From Piper betle (Eukaryota; Streptophyta; Magnoliopsida; Piperales; Piperaceae): 64,000 nt of DNA. The stretch covers positions 1 through 64,000 of the forward strand of contig JAURVB010002728.1 of NCBI GenBank assembly GCA_033002965.1, read 5' to 3'. The notes beneath the pieces are model-generated. The model was not told the DNA's origin. It saw only the letters and a list, made by a program, of their open reading frames with translations, and searched no databases. Below are positions 24,873 through 38,499 of this stretch, piece by piece (the first letter of the stretch is position 1; each line of letters opens with the position of its first letter). The position numbers were made by a program, and so were the translations under genes.

Positions 24873-26469
24873 ATTTGTAAGCATTTTAAAGTAACTAATT
24901 ATTTTAGATCGAAGATATTAACTTACTTTAATATGGTATTATAGCCCAATTATGAGCGAATTCTCCCACCATCATGTTCATATCAAGGACTAAAAATATA
25001 TTAAGGCCCAAAAAATGTAGACAGAAGATTTTCATATTTGTAAATAGCCTAAAAAAAGTACAAATATAAGTCCATGTGCATTGGATTTTGAAAGTGGAGA
25101 GGCGGTAGCGTCAGAACAACGTTAAAATACTTTCACAATTCTATAAAAAATATGTGAGGTATTATTATATATAGACAATCACCCAACGAAGACAATAAAA
25201 TTTTTATTTACGCATGGGAGAGATGAGTTTTACGTGGGGAAAGAGGGCTTGGTTTGGTTTGGTTTAACTTAATGTTAAAAAAAGACAGTGCCTCTCCGGT
25301 GTACCTTGCCGCCGGCGGACCAATACCAAACGATGGCCGGAGATGGTTGCCGGAAGAGGCAATCTTCAGCATTAATAACGTCGACGAGGGAAGAAGGTGT
25401 CGCCGTTGATGGTGATTCTAATGGACCTAGAAGCCTCGAAGCCATGGACGTGGTCAGATGACTCTAACGGAATTTTCTGAGTTGTTGGAGGGACTCACAG
25501 CAACTCCGATTGTTCAGATCGACAAAAAGTGGCAGAATTTTTGGGGTGGTTATTTTCCGACGAAATTATGGCAAGGCCTAACCAATGGATAGTGTCGACC
25601 AACAGCCTCCTATGCCAGCTGCCCATTGCCAGTGTCGGTGGTACTGATGGTGGCTTATATCGCCGTTGGCAAGCGTTGGAAGGTGAGTCATCCGGAGTAA
25701 GAGAAAGGAAAAAGGAAGAAAAGGGAGGCAAGGATCGAGGAAGAAGGTGTTTTTTAAATAAGGAATCAATAATTTTTAATAAAATCAATTTATTTTCATT
25801 ATTTAATCTCTTTATATATAAATATTACATAATCATAAATATATTTTAGTCATTAAAAAATATAGAAAACATATAAATACTATTAAAACAAAACTATTAA
25901 GTCTATCAATAGTACAAAGACACACATAAAAATTATATCCACATCATTAATAACAAAATGAGAATCCACTCTGCACTGTTAAAAATTTATTTACTTTGTC
26001 CACCTTGAATTTGGTTGTCGTAAAAAATTATCATGTGAGTATGATCTATATGGCTAATTTAATAATTCGATGATATTCGAGGCGCTAGAAAGTAAAAAAA
26101 TGTTATTAGTGTTCATAGCATTACTCTAAAAAAGTAATTATCAGAATTAAAGTGGCATAAATTTATAATAATTAAAACAATTAACAAAAATTAAATTTAT
26201 ACATAGAAAACACATTAACGTATCAACATGCTCATAAATGTCGAGGTTTATTTTTAAAAAAAAATATTTGTTTATAATAACATGCATATGAAATCAGTGA
26301 CATTTTACATATAAGTGAATGTCATTAATGACACGTTAGACATCATTAATGATACACTCGAAATAATACAATTATTTAGTTAATTTAATATTAAAAATTA
26401 AATATTTTTTGGCTTAAAATTTATTTCTTCATTTGTTATTTATATAAATTTCATAAAGGTGTAAACATG
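24871..26469. other. Intergenic; GC-rich island in AT-rich DNA, then old repeat
   Basis: 25280-25700 is a GC-richer island (CCGCCGGCGG, GGCCGGAGATGG) with overlapping frames on both strands that resemble no protein; it may be the interior of a worn transposon. 26100-26469 belongs to an AT-rich repeat with TGACATTTT and CATTAATGACAC phrases that continues beyond solo LTR C. Confidence 0.45.
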
Positions 26470-26800
26470 TAACACCCCAATCCGATTTACTCTCAACCCG
26501 GACCGGAACTATTATAAAGGATCGAACTACTCGTAAAGCCGATTAAGTTGGCTGACCCAAGACTTAAATAGCTACGACATAACCCTCTCAACATCTCAAG
26601 ATAAAGCACGCTACTAATGTGCAAACAATATATAAATGACATGCAAAACCCCTAGCAGGATAGTACGTGAATGTCATGATAATCACCACACCAAAATAAT
26701 TAAAACAGTAATAAAATCCATAAAACCTAGAATAAAACAGACAGAGCCTCCCCGTTAAAGATGCAATAAGGGGATGACATATTAAAATACAGCACAATAA

Positions 26801-26840
<40 letters not shown>

Positions 26841-29538
26841 AACGATTTATATCACACTAGACTTCAAATCATCTACACATATCGTAATTGGCATCTCGCC
26901 CACCTGCAATTCATGTTCATCATGTTTTTGTTCATTTTCAACTCAACGTAGTTAATCAATCCTGGACATTGGAACTTTTCCAGAACATTTCTAAAAGATT
27001 CTACAAGTCTCACAACCACATGCATGTGTAACACAACCAAGCATATCACAAGCATCATTCGACACCACATGCAAGATCTTACGCAAAAGTCGGCGCGGCG
27101 CCAGGTATGCTTGTACAATGCAAGCGCTACTCCTTCGGTCGAGGCCAACATACACCAATCATCATCCTCACCTACATATAGTAGAAAAATGTCAGCAACG
27201 GGTGTCACTGGTCTGGAAATAACTAATATCAAACTGGAACATGAGAGCAAACTCTCATGGAAAGCAAACCATCATATATCTTCCTCAAGAACTCTCATAA
27301 GGGCAACTACAAAGGAGCCGTCGAGCAGCTGACTCAACAGCATCCTGATCTATCTGGTACTATGCCGCTCTCGGCACTTCTTTTCAGTACTTCACGTAAA
27401 TTTTATCCTAAGCCCTCTCTGAACCTCCATATTACTCCTGGCCTTGAGCACGTAGACCGAGCACTCTCAGGCAGTCGCCTTTAGTACCCTTTGAACCACA
27501 AGTCCGGACATGCGCTGTACTAAACAGTACCCGTAAACCTCCACGTCCTCCAGGTGTGAGGAACTCAAACGCGGAGTTGTCAGGATCCCTCAGGAATGGA
27601 ATAATCCGCTGGCACTAATCCAGAGCCCGCTTTGACTGGCACGACATCCGCTCATGGTACGTGCAGTCGACTCATCTTCTCTTGTCTCACTGAAAACTCG
27701 ATAAAACTATTTATAGGCTGGGTCGGGATTTATTATAATAGGCCGAGAAGGCAACTTGAGGTGGATCTTATTTTCGAAAACAAACTCGAGGGATCTCATC
27801 CTCGAGGGTTATTAATTCCGAAAAACATCGACCAGGTGACCCGTGTTAGGTGGGGTCCAATAAATCATCCACCTGACACGTCCTACGATCAATAAATCAA
27901 ATCACCGATAGAATAGAGCAATAAAACCTGAGAAGCGTGTCCTAACGGACCTGTCAGAAGCTCCAAGCGCAGTCTCGTGCCTAGACGGCGAGCTCCTGCA
28001 ACGAACCTACATGAACATAACTATTTACTAACGCCCATACATATATGATGCACGCCTATATAACTAATATATCCACATGCATACAATCATCTAATCAAAC
28101 ATGATAATTATCTCGATAATTACCCTACATCTCTAATTGTCAAGCAAGTTAATAATTTTATCATTTATATGTTACTTATTACCTAGCACTTTTAATTCAA
28201 TTTCAAAGCATACCTGTTCTAATTAGGTGAAAATGGTTTAATCAATTTAATCGTTTAACTTAATGCTAGCATGCAAAACCTAATTCATACAAATTCATAA
28301 ATTAACTAGTTAACAAGCATTTAATTAACTATTCAATGGTTTACTAACAATTTCATTACTAAGGATTCACATCATACAACACAATTTACACTAATCATTA
28401 CATGTTTATCATAATCATGATTAATTAAACTAAAAGCATGAAGTTAATAAAATTAATTCTAATATGCTACTATGACCACAACGTGTATGTAATAATTCTA
28501 AAAAAGAAGGAAGAACCACCTCACGTATCTGCGCTGAAATCGGTGCCGACGGACGAAGGCAGTGAAGGCGAGTCAGCGGTTTTCCGGCGACTATACCGGC
28601 GGTTTTCCGGCAGCTCCGGTGGTTTTCCGATGACTGCTCCGGTGAGGCAATCGGAGGTAGGGGTTAGCACCGCTCGGTGAGCTGAACCCAATGGTGGCGA
28701 CGACAAGGGCAGCCGCGGCGGCGCCAAGTGCGGCCGGGGCGGTCGGCCGCTTCAATCAGATCCACGGTCGGCCTCGACGACGGCGCTAAACAGGGGGAAA
28801 GGTAGGGGAGGTTGAGGGGAGAAGCTCCGACGTCATGGCGGCAGCGAGCGGTCCAGCATAGACGGCGGTGGAATCGCATCGGGAACGAAGGAAATCGAGG
28901 GCGATTTTCGGCGTTGCAACGGCCAGACGGTGGCCGGGCGTGGTCGAGGCGGCAAGGCGATGGCACGACTGGGCTGGGCGGCGTCGACCGGCGGCGAGGT
29001 GGCGTCGACGGCGGTGGCAAAAGCCTCAAGGGCGGCGGCGGTGAAAACACGGGTTGGGGGAAGAAGATGAGAAGTAGAGGGTGGCAAAGTTGTAAATAAG
29101 ACTTGACTCGACACCGGCTCGAGTCAAGAATGATAACGAGCTCGGAATAAATCCTAGAAAAATCCAAAAAAATTGGGAAAAATCTCATAAACTCAAAAAA
29201 ATATCACAACATCCAAATGACATGTCGTATAACTAATAACACATCCTAATACCATCTAATGCGTCCTAATGCGTTATTCAGCCTAAACTAATTCTAGGGT
29301 TACAACATAAAATAAAATAAAATCATCAACTGTATACTCTCATATCTACTGATAACTCAGTCTACTGACGCGTATCTGATACTATCATCGATACTTGGGT
29401 ATACATAAACCCTCATAGCACGTGCGTACGGTTGGCCTCGGCCCCGTACACGTGTTCTGAAAACTGAATCGACTCAAACTACGGTCAAACCAACCGACTA
29501 ACGACTATAAAACCCTGACTCAAGTCGTAGGTTTTACA
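26470..29538 (+). mobile_element. Complete solo LTR C (Del/Tekay-like) with perfect target duplication
   Basis: It starts TGTAACACCCCAATCCG at 26470 and ends GTAGGTTTTACA at 29538, 3069 bp. It is flanked by the direct repeat AAACA (26465-26469 and 29539-29543), the 5-bp duplication made by retroelement integrase. There is no primer-binding site, gag, pol or second LTR, so it is a solo LTR. A TA microsatellite lies inside at about 26806-26836. The GC-rich block at 28520-29090 generates several false open frames. The CCTCGAGGGTTATTAAT and ACGGACCTG blocks are shared with copies A, B and D. Confidence 0.9.
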
Positions 29539-32500
29539 AAACATATCTTTTATATAACAACACCAATATATGAATGACATTTTGTGAATAGCTTATACGT
29601 CAAAATGACACATTTGGTACCATTAATGACATACATCTTGTCTGAATGACATTTACAAAATGCGTAGACGTCATAAACGAGATAATTTTGAAAGTTTAAT
29701 TATAAAAATTAAATTATGACATAGAAAATGCACAACATATCAACATGTTCATTAATGACTAGACATACTTTTTAAACATTTATTTAATTATCATAACTTA
29801 ACATATGAAATCCATAACATAATTGTAACAATAAAATTAATTAGCTTAATTAATATAAAAAGTAGAATATTTTTTGGCTTAAATTTTATTTTCCAATTTT
29901 TTATTTTGTATAAATTTCACAAAGGTGTTAAAATATCTTTTATATAACAACATGCATACATGACACATTTTAGAAACAATTTATATGTCATAATAACATG
30001 TTTTTCAACAAGTGCTTTTATTCGTATCGTCATTATGAAAACCGGAAAGATGCAACAGTAAATAGTACTAGGCGGTATGAAACTCAGACAATACAAATGA
30101 AAAAAAACTACTATTTATTATTCATATTTCTATAATATAAACAAATATGGTAAGAATCTTTGGAATTATACTAGCTTTAGCACCTATTACAAATGCACCT
30201 GTTGGAAGCACCTTGTATTCAACTTTTACTGATTATATACAACATAAAGAATGTGTATGCCTCCAATGTATGGGGTCGGAAGTTGCAAATGAAAATGCCT
30301 ATCACTACCATGTGTATGAAGATTGTGTTAGGCTTTTTGGGTTCCTAACCAAGCTCCAAAATTACTGTTAGATTCTTTAAACCTTCTAAAAAAGGATTTT
30401 AAACAAATAAAAAACCTCGCAATAGATATCACGAATTTTTTTAAATTTAAAAACTAATTTAAAGAATAAGATTTTCTTATTAACATATGCATAAGGTATT
30501 AATAATTTTTACGACCGATGTAAGACAATCTCAATAAATTGCCTATGATATTATCAATAAGATGATTCCCACGGAGGTGGCGTATCTAAATATCCTGAAG
30601 CTCCTATATAGTTTAATATTAATGTAATCAATCTCCATCTTTTTACGTTGGTAACCAGCGTACCTACACATACAACAACGCTAAAAACAGTGAATACGTA
30701 AACATCGATATCGATATGTACTCGGTCCTTAGATGTTCATTCGGTACACATTTAACATAGATGCTAATCAAGTTATCATTGAGCAGATTGTTAGTGGGTG
30801 GCAAAACTCCCCACCATGAAACTATAAGTTCATAAATACTATCTCTTGCTTTTCTGTCTAGAACGTGATTTGACATGAGGATGCTTCGTTGGTCCTGAAT
30901 CATCTTTTGAACTGTTAATGGCATTCCTTTGTACCAGTGACATATAAAAATGCGTAAACATCATAAAAGACATAGTTTTGAAATTTTAATTATAAAAAAT
31001 AAATTAACTCGTATACAACATGTTCAACGACATTGTGCCAGAGAAGTAAACGTCTTGATAACACATTGATGACACGTTGGACACCATCAATGACGTACTT
31101 GTAACAATAAAATTAATTAGTTTAGTTGATAATAAAAGTCGAATAATATTTGGACTAATGATAATTCATAGGGATGTTTGGATAATTTTTAGAGATTTAG
31201 AGGTGGTTGTAGAACTTACACTTTATTTTGTTGCCTATTATGGAAACAACTACCTCAAATCTCCAAAGTTTATAAAACATCTTGAGGAAATTCTATTAGT
31301 CTGTCATTAATGATGTGATATATATATATATATCAATATAATTTTTTTGTTTTTATCGTGTTTCATCTTTTTTCGCACGCAAAAAATATCCATTGCATCG
31401 GAATAAAGGTCTAAAATCGTACATTTTTTGGCGTTTCTTGGCACCCTGTTGAATGGTTCTTATTATCAGCGTTGTCACGACCGCATTTGAGCTCCCAGAA
31501 ACTTATGCAAATCAAACCGACCAGTCAATTTATTTTTTCTAAAAAAACCAAACCAGAGAGGGCGCTCTGATCATTACACAAAAATTTGTACGCTCTCTCC
31601 CTCCCACACGTAGATAATCAATTCTTCTCCCTCCTACATGCAATTGCATCATATTTTGAATTTCATCGCCCCAAGCTCATTTGTCACATAATGTTGCTAC
31701 CCCTTATTAGTTTCCAAACAAAGCTAACAAATATAAGTTGAAAGGGAAAAATTATGTAAGTTATCATTACATCAAAAACCTGCCCGGTTAATTTTTTCTT
31801 TGTTACATAAAAAACTTGTCTGGTCCATTATCTACTTTGATATGAATAAAAATGAGATTTTTATGAGTATTTTTGATGTTGAATAGAAAATAATGAGATT
31901 TAGCTGTGATTAATTTAAAAGGTTTAAAAATAACTATGTGTGATATAAGTTTGAAAATTTGGCTATTTTTAAAAGAAAATTTTGATTCCCAGACATCCAT
32001 AAGATCTTTCCTTTTTTATGGGTTGGCCATAGTCATTCGTGACTTTAGGAGATGTCAGATGATGAAGTTTTTTTCATGTGGCATTTTATATATATGCAAA
32101 GTTTAGAACATCAATCCTACATAATTAAATTCTCAAAATTTATGTCCGTTTAGTGTAAGATTAGTATTTGCTAGTCTTGCATCGCTTATGAATGCAACCA
32201 ATTAGAGATTCAATTAAGCCCACCCCCAAGCAAAACAGGCTTAACTCGGCTCATGGATCATATGATCTTGGCATGAGAACCAAGAAGGCAAGAACTAATC
32301 AACAAGCCATTTTTTCTGCTCTGCCTTGGTTTAAGGGTATGATAATTTTGTTAAAATAGCTTTGTCAATTTTCTCCTGTTTGGAAAAAGATTTCGATTTT
32401 GCAGCTGGCACAGCACACAAACAACCCAAAATATATAACCCTTTCAGCTGGCATATATCAAAATCAGAGGATCCTCTGCAACTACCAAACTTCACTACTG

Positions 32501-35500
32501 TGAAGGAAGATAGGAGAATGAAGATGCAACAAACATATGTGCTTAATTCTTTAGAGTGGAAAATAAAATTTACTTTTTACTACAGCTGATCTTCAAATTC
32601 TTGTTATATGAACATATATCAATCTTTTTGAGCTCGATCTATAAGCATGCAATGTTCTTAATTAAACAGCCTCGGTGATTTTTTCAGAAGACTTCAAAAG
32701 ACAAAGAGAGTATACAGTTTTCTTCAAGCTTCCTCGTTCAAAGATTCCCCAACGACCAGATTTGCTCAGAATGATTAACCTAATAATAACTTTAATCAGA
32801 ACTTGTTGTTTATTTGTAAACCTGCTAACGTAAATGTTGTATTATAGATTTGTTACGGATCCACAGAATCTTGCGGCTATGACATTCTGATTAGTTAATA
32901 TTGTTGTTTATTTGTCATGAATTTATAATTGTGAATCAGTCAAAACATATTAAAAATAATAATTAGCATGGATATTAATCAGCTAAATTTGTGGAATGTA
33001 TTCACTTCTATTAGCCGATGTCATGGAACTCAATTGATAATTCAACAACCATTTATTTACACAGGTTATTATTATTATTGTTATTATTTTATTATTATTA
33101 TTATTATTTATATAGTAGAGTAATGTAATAATAGTGGGAGTAGTGGTATTGTTATTATTATTAATTTTATTTTTACTTTTTTAAACTCAAGTATATAGTT
33201 TATCGTTATTTGTATTTTGTACACAAAGGGATTGGTGCCCTGCGATTCATCTAATTAATTCGTTTCATAGGAGTTGACGAAATTTCATAAAACAATCGTC
33301 CATTCTGATTTAAATACAGATTATATTTCTTGCAGGACGAGCTCAAATAGATTAGCCTATTCGATTGATAGTAAAAGCTGTAATCGGATATGCAGGTTCG
33401 TTGGCGATTTGAACAACATACAACAGCCAATCGTAGAGGGAAGGAATGTGTATGTTTTGTGATAGTCTTTCAGCTTACTATTTACTGGTTATAAAAGAAC
33501 CGTCAATTCTTCGTTCATTTTTGTACCCCGTCCCTTAATATGAAATAATTGTGAGTTTACCTATTTAATTTGTTTTTTTACCATAAGAAGATCCACAGTT
33601 AGTGAAAAGCCGTTAAGAACCGATTTTTACAAAATTACAGCGGCAATCATTTTCTTTGTGCAATAGACGAGTTCAAGAGCTATTGTGAAAAATTGGTGAA
33701 TGGTATTATAAACTATCAAGTTGTTTTTTATGGCACCTTCTTATATTTCATAAATCAATCAATGATCAATACAAAGCCCATTAATCAATCTATGTTTCAT
33801 TCTTTTTTTAGATAATTTTTTCATATTTTTTAATCGTATTAAAACTTCATTCTAAAAATATACTTTATTATAATTTATATATCGGTTGTTTCTCCAAGTA
33901 CTAGGGTGGTATTAATCATATCAATAAACAAGGCCTTTACCTTGAAATGAATGAATAAATGGGGACCCTGGTGTAAATAATCGCTTTTATTTGTCCATTA
34001 GCTTTAAAAAGTATGCGCTTATCCTAATTCCGACCTTTTTATGTACTTTTAACTATGAACTTTGTTTTTAAACCATTGTTTATGCTTAACGATGCACCGA
34101 CCCACTTGCCCCACCTCACGTGCGCACGTGCCCCTACCTCCTCTCTGAAAATTAGCCTAAAAAGATCCCTTCTTCTGGCATACTATCATATTAACTAAAA
34201 GAATGTTTATATACTAATCTGTGTCACATTATTTTAATCTAACCCAAATAATTGAAGTGTGCTACATGGATACAAGTGGGGGCAATTTTGGTGAAATCAC
34301 AACTAGCACTTCACACTTTGTTACGATTAACAGTTTGAACAGCTATCCCATGGTTTTTCTGTTAACACGAAGTTAAAAAATATCAAAGGTATATACTTTC
34401 CTAGAAGCTTGTGCTTAATGAAGTATAATTATGAGGGGGTTGGAGTTGGTAACAAGAGCTTAGTAGTTAGTGATGTGAGAGGCCTGTGAGAATATTGGTT
34501 GGTTAATGAAACCTTAGTCGGTGAGTGGTAATCGTGATGTGCATTTCATTAAATACATGTTTAAAATGTTTCATAATAATAAATTTGACGTTTACCAAGC
34601 ACTAGGATTGTTATTTCATGTAACAATAATTAGAGCTTGTGGGTGGTATGGAACCTGGATAATTACTGTTTAGGGAACATTGTGGATAGCAAATACATGT
34701 ACATATTATGATTAACGTTTCATGAAAAATATAAATAAATGATTGAAGAACACTAATGTCTTAACATAACTGGGATAAAAAGATTATATTGTCAAATTTA
34801 TAATGTTTTCAAAGATAATTACACTGGTTTTTGCTAATCTAGTGAGATTTAGTTGTTGCACTAAGATTATTAAAAGATGTCAATTGGGAGTCAATGCAGT
34901 TTTGTTTATGTTAGATGCAATAATTGTTGTAGTTTATAATATAAAGGAGGACTTTATTGCAATTAAATACTTTGACAAAATTTCTACGGATATGGTATGC
35001 GAAGAATATAGGCTTGAAGTGAAGGGCCTAACCAGCAATTTAGATTTTCGACTTTGTTTTTCTAAACAAAAATCTGGAGCATGTCACTGTATAAGTCTTT
35101 AATCTTTAAATGGATATTTTTAAAATTGAGGGAAAAAATGAGAATCCTTAGTATCGGATTAACAAAGTGCTTTTGTCATAGGTAATCTTTCCGATCTCTG
35201 CGCAGTTCACCGCTCTATCGGAAATTCCTTTTACCCATACTGTATTCCAGCAGCCCGGCTTAACAGTTTTTATCACTTGTCCAATGTTGAGCCCTGGGAT
35301 TTGACGATGAACTTAAAAAGCACTTAGAGATGTTTTGTGCCCAATTATTTCGAATAATGCTTGCTTCCTGTGTGAATAAGAGAGGCTGCTGACGTAGAGT
35401 TAATTGATGCTTATTATTTAAATCACGTCAAAAAAAGTTTACAATCCGTGCAGTTCAGCTGATTATAAGAATATTATTAGCTTCCAACTATTCTACCACA

Positions 35501-36300
35501 TATTTAAATCATGCGCTTCAATTTTGTATTCCAACTGTCCTAATAATCCAATGGTCTATAGTAAACTTAGCTTTCATAGAAATATTCAACGTAACGAATA
35601 CTAATTATTCTGGAAAAAATTTACCAAAACAAAGCATTATATTTTTTGGCATATCTCAACATGAAATTTCACACCCATTAGCTATACGCTTAAAGATTTC
35701 ATTTTACAACGAATAAAAACGTAATAGTATATACTTTAAACTTAAAAAAAAGAGAATGTAATCGAAAGATCAAACTTTACCGGATATGGTAATTACGACG
35801 GTTAGAAGCTCTAATTAAACGGTTCTCTTTCCACTTGGGGCAGGTTCAACCTCTCAATCCCGCAAGAAAACTCACATAAAAAAATTGCACTAGTAAACAA
35901 ATTGCAAAGTCATTGCTAAATCACACAAGTAAACAACATATTTCAAAGTTGGCGGCGTTTTTTTCCCAAGCAAAGTAAGCAATTGATGAGCATTACTTGA
36001 ATACCCTCCAATTGTCTTTGAGTCCAACCATTGCCAAACTGGTTCGTACCTTCTCTTTCTTCTCTTTCTTCTCAAGCCTCAAAGACCCATTAAAGTTCTA
36101 AAGCCATGACATAATTGCGACCCACACTCCCATCTCATCCCCCTCTCACAATAGGAACGATCTTCTACCAACAGGCATTTTCCACTACATAGACTGCTCC
36201 TTGAGTCTTCTCCAGACTTCGTTCACATAACACACTTAACCCAAAAGCTGTGAAGATCTCATTGCACATGTTACAGAGATTAAAAATCCAAGCTACAGAG
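29539..36300. other. Intergenic, AT-rich; old repeats, no gene recognised
   Basis: 29539-30000 and 30940-31160 carry copies of the repeat into which LTR C inserted (shared phrases TTTTTTGGCTTAAA, CATAGAAAATGCAC, GTAACAATAAAATTAATTAG). A 74-codon frame at 30147-30371 and an 86-codon minus-strand frame at 30664-30924 lie between them in less repetitive DNA; neither resembles a known family. From 31300 to 36000 only AT-rich sequence and simple repeats are visible. 36000-36300 probably contains the promoter of the RSS3-like gene. Confidence 0.45.
33066..33112. repeat. (TTA)n microsatellite
   Basis: An imperfect TTA/TAT run interrupted by one G and one extra T. Confidence 0.85.
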
Positions 36301-36309
36301 ATAGAGATA

Positions 36310-36547
36310 GAGAGAGCGCTTCACTTTCTTCTCTTTACTTCTCCATCTTCACCTTAAGTCCTCATACTCTTTTCTCTTAGAGAGGTTGGCAAAAGCTGAA
36401 GGTAATTTTACTTAACAAATTGGTGGGTGATTGGTCTTTGTATAAATATGAGGAGCTAACGCATGTACTGAGGTAGCTAAGCTAATATTGAGGAAGAGAG
36501 ATAAAGTGTTGTGTTTTGAAGTAGAAGAAAAGGAGGAGGTGAGAGAG
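36310..36547 (+). promoter_or_regulatory. Likely 5' leader of the RSS3-like gene
   Basis: A CT-rich tract (36315-36380) is followed by GCTGAAGGTAATTTTAC, a plausible 5'-UTR splice donor near 36401, and then a purine-rich stretch GAAGAAAAGGAGGAGGTGAG just before the ATG. A TATAAATA word sits at 36441. Either transcription starts there, or the CT-rich tract is a first non-coding exon. Transcript data would decide. Confidence 0.35.
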
Positions 36548-38499
36548 ATGGTGGGCTCAGGTGCCTCTGATAGGAGCAAAGAAGCGGTTGGTATGATGGC
36601 CCTTCATGAAGCCCTTCGCAATGTATGTCTCAACTCGGACTGGACTTATTCTGTCTTCTGGACCATTCGCCCAAGACCGTAATTCCCTTTGATCCTTCAT
36701 GAAACTCTGGCTTTCCTGTTCATGTTCAATATTGTGAGTCTGTTATTTATTGAAGTATTTGGATTGCAGGAGGTCCAGAGGTGGAAATGGGTGCAAGGTT
36801 GGAGATGACAATGGCAGCTTGTGAGTTATAGTGCAAATGTTTTAAATGTTTCAGCCACACAATTAGCTTGAACAGGAAGATTTATAGCCCATTTTTTGTG
36901 CTAAATTTTAATTTGAATCTGAATGTGATCATTGAAAGTTGGTTGCTCTGGTGCAGGATGTTGATGTGGGAAGATGGGTTTTGCCGGCCAAGGGTCGCAG
37001 AATGTTTGGAGGAGATTGAAGGGGAAGATCTAGTGAGGAAGGCCTTCAGCAAGATGTCCATACAATTGTATAATTATGGAGAAGGGTGGGTACTGGGTAG
37101 GTGTTACTTTAGTTTTGTTTTTCTTACCATCACGATAGTTCATGGTATTAGGATGCAGAAAAAATAAAAAGATGTGTAGACTGTCTTCTGATTTTCTTGT
37201 TCTTGAAGGCCAGTGATCTAATGACTTGGTGTTGTTTTGAGAAAAATTGTTGACTTCCAAAGATTGATTTTATTGACAGGCTAATGGGCAAGGTAGCCTC
37301 AGATAAGTGCCACAAATGGGTGTTCAAGGAACCTACTGAATCTGAACCCAACATTTCTAACTACTGGCAGAGCTCTTTTGATGCAGTGAGTACAGAAAAA
37401 TTCACTTTCTTGTCTATTTTCTAGAAAACTATCTATCATTAATCATCTCCAAGAAATGAACAAAATTGCAGCTTCCACCTGAATGGACAGACCAGTTCAA
37501 CTCTGGAATTCAGGTAAACCTACATCCATACGCACCATACCCTTTAAGTAATGTGGTTTCCATCAATTACCAATGCTCTTGGATTCCTTATTTGAATTGT
37601 CTTCCCTTTTTTTCATTTCTATGTCTAGACCATAGCTGTGATTCAAGCTGGACATGGACTCCTCCAACTGGGTTCTAACAAAGTTGTAAGACTCTTAATC
37701 CCTCCCCTTGCAAGCTATATATGATTTACTTGATCAGTGGTATCAAAACATTTTGAGCTAAATGTGATGTTTTATTTAGATACTAGAAGACCTTCACTTT
37801 GTGCTGAGAATGAGGCACACCTTTGAATCCTTAGGCTACCAATCTGGCTCCTTCATTTCCCAGCTGTTCTCTTCCACAAGGACCACCAATCCAACTCTCT
37901 CACAACCATCTAAACCATTCGCTCCAGGCCAAGCTCCCACCACCTCAACTCCCATCTACAACTGGAGCCAGAGGCTCATCCCTCCACCACCCCCCACCAC
38001 TTTCCACAGTGCAGCAGCTCAGATGGGATTTCCCACCAAAGAGGAGCATCATCTCTTCCTCCTCCAAAATGCAACAAACTCCCACATCGGCATGGTCACT
38101 GACCATGGCAACGAGCTCAAATGGCCCCATGGAGTGTCCTTCAATGCTCTCACAGGGAGGTCAGAGGAGTCAAAGCTTCTGTTTGGGATGGATGCTTTGG
38201 CTGCAGGAAACAGCTCCAGCAATGGAGAGATGGGCTATGAGGCTCCTACTCTGAATGGTGGGGAAAACATGGTGACTACTTCCAACCCAAGTGAGTATCT
38301 TAGCTTGGAAAGCCACTCAAACAGTGTCAGGAAAATGGAACATAAATTCAAGAGAAGCTTCACATTGCCTGCAAGGATGGCCTCCCCTGCGTCCTCTACC
38401 TCTCTGGACCACCAACGCATTCATCAACCTATGGAGGATTACAGGAACTCGGAGGCTGGAATCTACGCAGACTTAATGGAATCAACTTACATGGAGTGA
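36548..38499 (+). CDS. RSS3-like nuclear protein (bHLH-MYC_N domain, no bHLH), seven exons, intact
   Basis: Rice RSS3 is a nuclear factor that joins JAZ repressors and class-C bHLH factors and limits jasmonate responses in roots; this protein is a close family member. Exons are 36548-36678, 36770-36820, 36957-37085, 37280-37385, 37472-37513, 37629-37685 and 37780-38499, all with GT-AG introns and consistent phase, giving 411 residues. Family signatures: MVGSGASDRSKEAVGMMALH, NSDWTYSVFWTIRPRP, MLMWEDGFCRPRVAECLEEI, KAFSKMSIQLYNYGEG, LMGKVASDKCHKWVFKEP, NYWQSSFDALPPEWTDQF, TIAVIQAGHGLLQLGS, LEDLHFVLRMRHTFESLGYQ. The C-terminal half is Ser/Pro-rich and low in structure, with a conserved FKRSFTLPARMASP motif. 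No bHLH follows, as in RSS3 itself. The gene converges on the RING1-like gene. Confidence 0.92.
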
